From: Planctomycetia bacterium
GTDB taxonomy: Bacteria > Planctomycetota > Planctomycetia > Pirellulales > UBA1268
DNA: 9,576 nucleotides
NCBI GenBank assembly: GCA_009926295.1
Contig: RFPF01000101.1
Span: 1 to 9,576, forward strand
Direction of reading: 5' to 3'
The notes beneath the pieces are model-generated. The model saw only the letters and a list, made by a program, of their open reading frames with translations, had not been told where the DNA came from and made no database searches. Within the stretch, counting starts at the first letter, position 1, and each line of letters opens with the position of its first letter. The position numbers were made by a program, and so were the translations under genes. This document shows positions 5,191 through 9,576 of this stretch, piece by piece.

Positions 5191-6698
5191 GCCGCACGCT
5201 CCTGCCGGCTCTCGAACCGCCGCGAGAGGATGGAGAGCGGCCAGCTCATCGCCAGGTAGAGCAGCGCGGTGACGACCGCCAGCTCGACGATCCGCCCGGT
5301 CGAGAGGGCGAGCACGCTGTATCGCTTCGTGAGCTCGATGACGGTGATGGCCGAGCACACGCTCGTGTCCTTGAACATGGCGATGAAGTCGTTGGTCACC
5401 GGCGGCATCACCAGCCGCACCGCCTGCGGCACGATCACGTGCCGCAGCGCCTGCCACTTCGTCATCCCCAGCGCGAGCGCCGCCTCGAGCTGCCCCGTGG
5501 GCACCGCCTTGAGACCCGCGCGGTAGATCTCCGACTCGTAGGCCGAGTAGTTGAGGGCGAGCCCTGCGATTGCCGCGACGAGCGCCGGCAGCGCGAGACC
5601 GACCTTCGGGAGCAGAAAGAAGATCGCATAGAGCTGGAGCATCAGCGGCGTCCCCCGCACCACCTCGACGTAGGCCGCCAGCAGGGGCTGGAGCGCGGGC
5701 GGGCCGTGGAGCCTGCCGAGGGCGATGCCCAGTCCCACCACGACGGCCAGCGGAAAGGCGAGGCAGGCGAGGAGCACCGTCATGCCGGCGGAGGCGAGAA
5801 GCATCGGCATCGCTTCGGCCGCCAGCCGCGCAAAAGAACGGCGGTCGGCGGCCGGGATCTCCGCGGCGTCGCGGAGCGCGAGCACCTGCTGGCGGCCGGC
5901 CAGATCCCAGCGGTCGTAGAGCGTCTTGAGGCGGCCGTCGGCGACGATCCGACCGATCGCCTCGTCGATCGCCACCGCCAGCCGGGGAGTGTCGTGCGCG
6001 GTGAGCACCGTGTAGTACCCGCCGCCGAACGGCCGCCCGGCGGCCCGCAGCTCGGCGAAGCGGTCGGCGTAGAAATTGAAGATGCAATCATCCATCAGGG
6101 CGGCATCGATCACGCCGCTTTGCACCTGCTCGAGGGAGTCGATGGTGCCGTCGTAGCCGATCACGTCGACCTCGAGGTCGTGCCGCGAACGCAGGAGCGC
6201 CTCGGCGGCCGATCCCGTAAGCGCGCCGACGCGCCAGCGGCCGCCCGGGCCCGGAGCGCCGAGCTTCTCGAGGTCGTCGATCGGACCGTCGCGCCGGGCG
6301 ACGAGCTGCAGGGCGTAGGCGTAGTAGGGCCGCGAGCAGCGGTAATCTCGCTTCCGCTCCGGGAGGAGTTCGATGCCGTTGATGACGCAGTCGACGGAGC
6401 GGCCCAGGAGCAGGGGCAGCCGGTCCCACTGGCCCTGCTGGAAGCGGGCCTTCACGCCCAGTTCCGCGGCGATCATGCCGGCCAGTTCGACCTCGAAGCC
6501 GGTGAGCTGGCCCGGGGCGTCCGCATCGGGGAACACGTGCGGGCCACCACCCTCCTGGTCGGCAGCCCATACGAGCATCCCCCGCGCCCGCACCTCGTCG
6601 AGTTCGGCTGCCCGGGTCTGCACCGCCGCGAAGGTGAGCGCGACGGTCGCGAGGAACGCGACTGGCGAGATGGTTCCGGACTTCCTCATGTCCCTCAT
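5187..6698 (-). CDS. Fused substrate-binding protein/permease of a polar amino acid ABC transporter (GlnP-like)
   Basis: This 503-residue protein joins two importer subunits. Residues 1-31 are a signal sequence (FLATVALTFAAV, then TRAA). Residues about 33-278 are a family 3 solute-binding domain: GFEVELAGMIAAELG, then a GI-x-L-L-P-E-R segment (107-115, with R115 expected to hold the substrate carboxylate), and IDAALMDD (197-204, expected to hold the amino group). Residues about 288-503 are a HisM/GlnP-type permease with EVVRGTPLMLQLY (345-357) and the EAA coupling loop EAALALGMTKW (405-415), which docks on the ATPase. The same order occurs in Lactococcus GlnP. I chose ATG 6698 because it overlaps the preceding TGA as ATGA (6695-6698), matching the other junctions; ATG 6689 is the alternative and would shorten the protein by three residues. 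Confidence 0.93.
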   Translation of the reverse strand: MRDMRKSGTISPVAFLATVALTFAAVQTRAAELDEVRARGMLVWAADQEGGGPHVFPDADAPGQLTGFEVELAGMIAAELGVKARFQQGQWDRLPLLLGRSVDCVINGIELLPERKRDYRCSRPYYAYALQLVARRDGPIDDLEKLGAPGPGGRWRVGALTGSAAEALLRSRHDLEVDVIGYDGTIDSLEQVQSGVIDAALMDDCIFNFYADRFAELRAAGRPFGGGYYTVLTAHDTPRLAVAIDEAIGRIVADGRLKTLYDRWDLAGRQQVLALRDAAEIPAADRRSFARLAAEAMPMLLASAGMTVLLACLAFPLAVVVGLGIALGRLHGPPALQPLLAAYVEVVRGTPLMLQLYAIFFLLPKVGLALPALVAAIAGLALNYSAYESEIYRAGLKAVPTGQLEAALALGMTKWQALRHVIVPQAVRLVMPPVTNDFIAMFKDTSVCSAITVIELTKRYSVLALSTGRIVELAVVTALLYLAMSWPLSILSRRFESRQERAA

Positions 6699-8545
6699 GA
6701 TGCGGGCATGCCGCGAAGTCTTCCAAGCCCCGCAGCCCCGTCGGCGAGCCCGGCGCGCATCGACCCGGCCGCGACCGCGAGTTCGTCTCCGCGGGCGACG
6801 AACCGCCCCGTCAGGTCGGCCGCACGCGAGAAGTCGGAGATCAGCGGGTCGACGAGCTTCGCCCGGGGCAGTCGGGCCACGAGAGCCTGGATGTCGCCTT
6901 CGAGCCCCATCCGCAGCCGCGCAAACACGAGCCACCGCAGGGCGAGGCCGAACAGGATCACCCATACGAGCGCCTCTTCGAGGAACGCGAGCCCCTCCAC
7001 GGGCCGCCCCGACCAGAGTCGCCCGTAGAAGAAGTTCCAGCCGGCCCGGACGAGCACCGCCACCAGGAGCCCGCTGAAGAGGGTCTCGCAGACGCCGCGC
7101 AGCGCCGGGCTCTCGAGCCGGCTGCGACGGCCCGCCACGATCGCATCGATCCCTGCGGCAAGCCAGGCGGCGGTCCGTTCGAGGAGCGTGCCCACCGAGG
7201 TTCGCACCGTGGCCTCGTCGAGCCGCGCCCGGCCCACGAGCGGTTCGCCAAGCCGTGCGCGCGCCGCCAACCCCGCGAGAATGCTCCGCGACCTCTCCAC
7301 GTCGGCCTCGCCGAGGCCGAGCTCCTCGACGGTCTGCCACGTGCCGCCACCGCCACCGGGCACCTGGCCGGCGAGCAGCCGGCCGATCAGACCGCCACCC
7401 GCCGCGCGCAGCCTCGGCCAGAACGAGGCGATGCCCGAGACGACGTGGAGAAACATCGCGAACGGGCCGCCATGCCAGCGATCGACGAGCTCGTCGGCGA
7501 TCAGCCTTTGCCAGGCGGAGCGGCTCGCCCGCAGACGACCCGCCACGGCTGCGGACAGGAGTTTCTCGAGGCGATCCCGCTCGGCGCCGACGCCGGCCGC
7601 CAGATCGGCCACCGGAGCCCGCACCGGCTCGAGCTCGCGGATCGCCTCGCGGGCGAACCAGTCGGCGAGATCGACCGCGCCGGTCCGCCGCACGCGGCGG
7701 GCGGCACGGCCCACGAGTTCCTCGTCGATCGCGGTCACGAGTTCACGGAACCCCGCCTCCGGCTCGAGCCCCGCCGCGGATCGCCGGGCCGCCTCGACGC
7801 CGTCGAGGCGGAAGATGCGCGGGACGTCGAACCCCTGTGCCTCAAGTTCGCGGCGCCAGTCGGCACGGATGTCGGGATCGCGTGCGGCGTGCGTCTGCAC
7901 GAAGAACAGCGGCCGGCCGGGCGCGAACGCGGCCAGTTCCCGCGCCATGATCCACGACCTGTATTTCTGCGCGGTCGCCACGAGCAGGAGCACGTCGCAG
8001 GCCGGCACCACCGCCTCGAGCAGCTCGCGGTTGCGGTTCACATCGCTCGGGCGCGGGGGGCCGTCGACCGCGGGGCCGCGGTCGGACTGCGTGTCGGGGT
8101 CGGGGCAATCCACGAGCACGATGTTGGCCACGGCCGGGGAGTCGCTGCGCACGACTCGGGCCTGGAGGCGGTCGAGCTGCAGCCACGAGCAGTCCACGTC
8201 GGTGGCCGCGACGACCACGGGATTGGTCGTCGTCGGCCGGGCGACATCGCCGGCCGCCGTCACGACGCCGCCGGCCAGGGCGTTGACCAGCGTGCTCTTG
8301 CCGGTGCCGGTGCCACCGATCACGCCCACCACGAGCACCCGCGAGAGCTCGCGCCGCGTGCGGTCGAGCCGCGGCTCGACCTGCTCCCACGCGCTGCGGA
8401 CCCTCCGGGCGGCGGCCCATTCGGGAAGCGATCCGCTCCACGCCGCGAGGTCGGCCACGAGCACGTCGAAGGCCGCGTCGTCGAAGCCCGAAACACCGCC
8501 GCCGGCCGACGCAGCCGACGCGTTCCCCGTGCTCGCCTCGCTCAT
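6695..8545 (-). CDS. Dynamin-like GTPase with C-terminal membrane segments
   Basis: This 616-residue protein has a P-loop GTPase domain after a linker of about 65 residues. G1 is GGTGTGKST (77-85), the G2 threonines lie in RPTTTNP (103-109), and G3 is DCPDPDT (146-152), which lacks the usual DxxG glycine. The G4 position reads VQTHAARD (216-223) instead of N/TKxD. A long helical region follows, with an amphipathic or hydrophobic stretch near 355-390, then two strongly hydrophobic segments at about 489-510 and 519-542, and a helical tail. This layout fits membrane-associated dynamin-like or YfjP-type GTPases that act on the inner membrane. The ATG at 8545 overlaps the upstream stop as ATGA (8542-8545), and its own stop overlaps the transporter gene in the same way. 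The GTPase assignment is firm; its cellular task is unknown. Confidence 0.85.
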   Translation of the reverse strand: MSEASTGNASAASAGGGVSGFDDAAFDVLVADLAAWSGSLPEWAAARRVRSAWEQVEPRLDRTRRELSRVLVVGVIGGTGTGKSTLVNALAGGVVTAAGDVARPTTTNPVVVAATDVDCSWLQLDRLQARVVRSDSPAVANIVLVDCPDPDTQSDRGPAVDGPPRPSDVNRNRELLEAVVPACDVLLLVATAQKYRSWIMARELAAFAPGRPLFFVQTHAARDPDIRADWRRELEAQGFDVPRIFRLDGVEAARRSAAGLEPEAGFRELVTAIDEELVGRAARRVRRTGAVDLADWFAREAIRELEPVRAPVADLAAGVGAERDRLEKLLSAAVAGRLRASRSAWQRLIADELVDRWHGGPFAMFLHVVSGIASFWPRLRAAGGGLIGRLLAGQVPGGGGGTWQTVEELGLGEADVERSRSILAGLAARARLGEPLVGRARLDEATVRTSVGTLLERTAAWLAAGIDAIVAGRRSRLESPALRGVCETLFSGLLVAVLVRAGWNFFYGRLWSGRPVEGLAFLEEALVWVILFGLALRWLVFARLRMGLEGDIQALVARLPRAKLVDPLISDFSRAADLTGRFVARGDELAVAAGSMRAGLADGAAGLGRLRGMPAS

Positions 8546-9576
8546 GATCTGGCAAACTCCCGTTTCAGTTCGAACAACAGCCGGCGGGCCTCGGCCACTT
8601 CGGGCCGCGCGGCGGCCGTCGCGAGCCGGTCGAGCTCCTCGACGGCGTCGCCGAGCACCACGTCGTGGAGCGTCTCGGCGAGCACGCGGCCACGCTCCGC
8701 CGACCAGCCCGCGAACAGCCGCTCGAGCAGCGGCTTGAGGCCCGCCATGGTCAGGCCGAGAGCGCCTTCGCCCATGAGCGTCGCCGCGGTCCCGACGACG
8801 ACGTCGCCCACGTGGTGGACGAGCGTGGTGAGGCCGCCCGCGGTCGCGGCGGCCGCGGGCACCGCCGCCGCGCCGGCGAGGCCCAGCCCGACGGTGATCG
8901 CCGGCCGCGCCACCGCGCCGACGTTGAGCCCGTGCACGATCCAGCGCACCATCTCCGGGTTCTCCTTCGCGAAGCGGTCGAGCTCACGTCGCACGAACGC
9001 ACGGAAATCTTCCGACACGATCGGCAGGGCGGCATGCCGTCGTTCGAGGTCGGCGTACCACGCGCTGCGGTCCGCCTGCACGAGCCGCCGGGAGAGGATG
9101 CCTGCGAGACGGGCGTCGCGCCGGCAGGCGTCTTCGAGGCGTGCGATGAAGTCGGTGAGCGCCTGGCTGAGCACGCGGAACTCGCGGGCGGAGAAGTTCT
9201 CGCGCTCCTGTGTCGCCGAACCGGCCACGCCGATCGCCCGTGCGGCCCACATCACGCCGCTCCCGGCGACGCGATACACCTTGCTCACGGTGAGGTCGAG
9301 GGCGCTGCGCCGCGGCTCGAGCCAGGCCCAGATCTCGTTCCACACGACCTCCCGCGGCGCCGTCGGCAGCTCGACCCGCACCCGCGCGTCATCCGCGAGC
9401 ACCTGCCTCGCGGCCTGCCAGCAGCGGGCGCTGTCCTCGAAGCCGTCGAGCCACGATCCCGCGCCCGTACGCTCGTCGAGCACGACCTCGAGCGCCCCCC
9501 TCATCGCCTCCCGCTTGAGGCGGTCGAAGTCGCCGCCGGCCAGGGCCGCGGCCAGATCGGCTGGCGCGGCCACGCC
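8542..9576 (-). CDS. Membrane-associated helical protein, 5' end cut off; probable partner GTPase C-terminal part
   Basis: The frame is open to the window edge, so the true start is probably outside; a GTG at 9573 is the first possible start inside but has no visible context. The 344 visible codons encode a mostly helical protein with no nucleotide-binding motif. It contains FSAREFRVLSQALTDF and DFRAFVRRELDRFAKENPEMVRWIVHGL helical segments, and a long Ala/Gly/Val-rich hydrophobic stretch (about 216-268 counted from the GTG) that could form a membrane hairpin. An amphipathic tail ends LLFELKREFARS. Bacterial dynamin-like proteins are often encoded in adjacent pairs, so I infer this is the stalk/membrane part of a second GTPase whose G domain lies upstream of the window. 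It overlaps the next GTPase gene by ATGA. The gene is certain; the family is inferred. Confidence 0.75.
   Translation of the reverse strand, partial: GVAAPADLAAALAGGDFDRLKREAMRGALEVVLDERTGAGSWLDGFEDSARCWQAARQVLADDARVRVELPTAPREVVWNEIWAWLEPRRSALDLTVSKVYRVAGSGVMWAARAIGVAGSATQERENFSAREFRVLSQALTDFIARLEDACRRDARLAGILSRRLVQADRSAWYADLERRHAALPIVSEDFRAFVRRELDRFAKENPEMVRWIVHGLNVGAVARPAITVGLGLAGAAAVPAAAATAGGLTTLVHHVGDVVVGTAATLMGEGALGLTMAGLKPLLERLFAGWSAERGRVLAETLHDVVLGDAVEELDRLATAAARPEVAEARRLLFELKREFARS

Noticed and set aside
5439..8738. Very long plus-strand open frames opposite the transporter and GTPase genes
   Set aside because: They are Arg/Ala/Pro-rich shadows caused by high GC. The minus frames carry clear family motifs and ATGA junctions.

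Overview
The window is GC-rich (I estimate about 70%) and looks chromosomal. It most likely comes from a Planctomycetota bacterium, of a Pirellulales-like type. The clearest markers are a DUF1559 pseudopilin-like protein with its H-X9-DG signature, a PEP-CTERM sorted protein, and a secreted protein made almost entirely of cysteine-rich repeats. I see no rRNA, tRNA, CRISPR array, transposase or integrase.

Region 1 (1-2956, minus strand) is a cobalamin-riboswitch operon. A good sigma-70 promoter (TTGACA / 16 bp / TACAGT) lies just upstream of a well-formed B12 (AdoCbl-type) riboswitch at about 2721-2917. It is followed by a leader of about 170 nt and then four genes. These are a DUF1559 pseudopilin-like protein, a DUF4465-type PEP-CTERM protein, a class I SAM methyltransferase (joined to the previous gene by an ATGA overlap), and the first 14 codons of a gene that looks like an antibiotic-biosynthesis-monooxygenase-type protein. 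None of these is a textbook B12-synthesis or uptake gene, so this is the most interesting part of the window. My working idea is a B12-limitation-induced envelope module in which the DUF4465 protein may capture cobamides.

Region 2 (2957-4233, plus strand) holds one monocistronic gene. It encodes a secreted protein of 266 residues with about 44 cysteines, built from 11-residue C-x-E-P-x-C-x-A-G-N-G repeats nested in an 87/88-residue duplication. It has a good ribosome-binding site, an 18-bp perfect palindrome in its upstream region, and a strong intrinsic terminator with a 14-bp stem.

Region 3 (4234-4500) has no gene that I can support. It holds short imperfect direct and inverted repeats and an 8-bp hairpin directly after the stop of the ABC ATPase gene.

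Region 4 (4501-9576, minus strand) is a tightly coupled four-gene operon in which all three visible junctions are 4-bp ATGA overlaps. In order of transcription it encodes a membrane-associated protein cut by the window edge (probably the C-terminal part of a dynamin-like GTPase), a complete dynamin-like GTPase with C-terminal membrane segments, a fused substrate-binding-protein/permease of the polar amino acid ABC family, and its GlnQ-like ATPase. The coupling suggests that two membrane-remodelling-type GTPases are made together with an amino acid importer.
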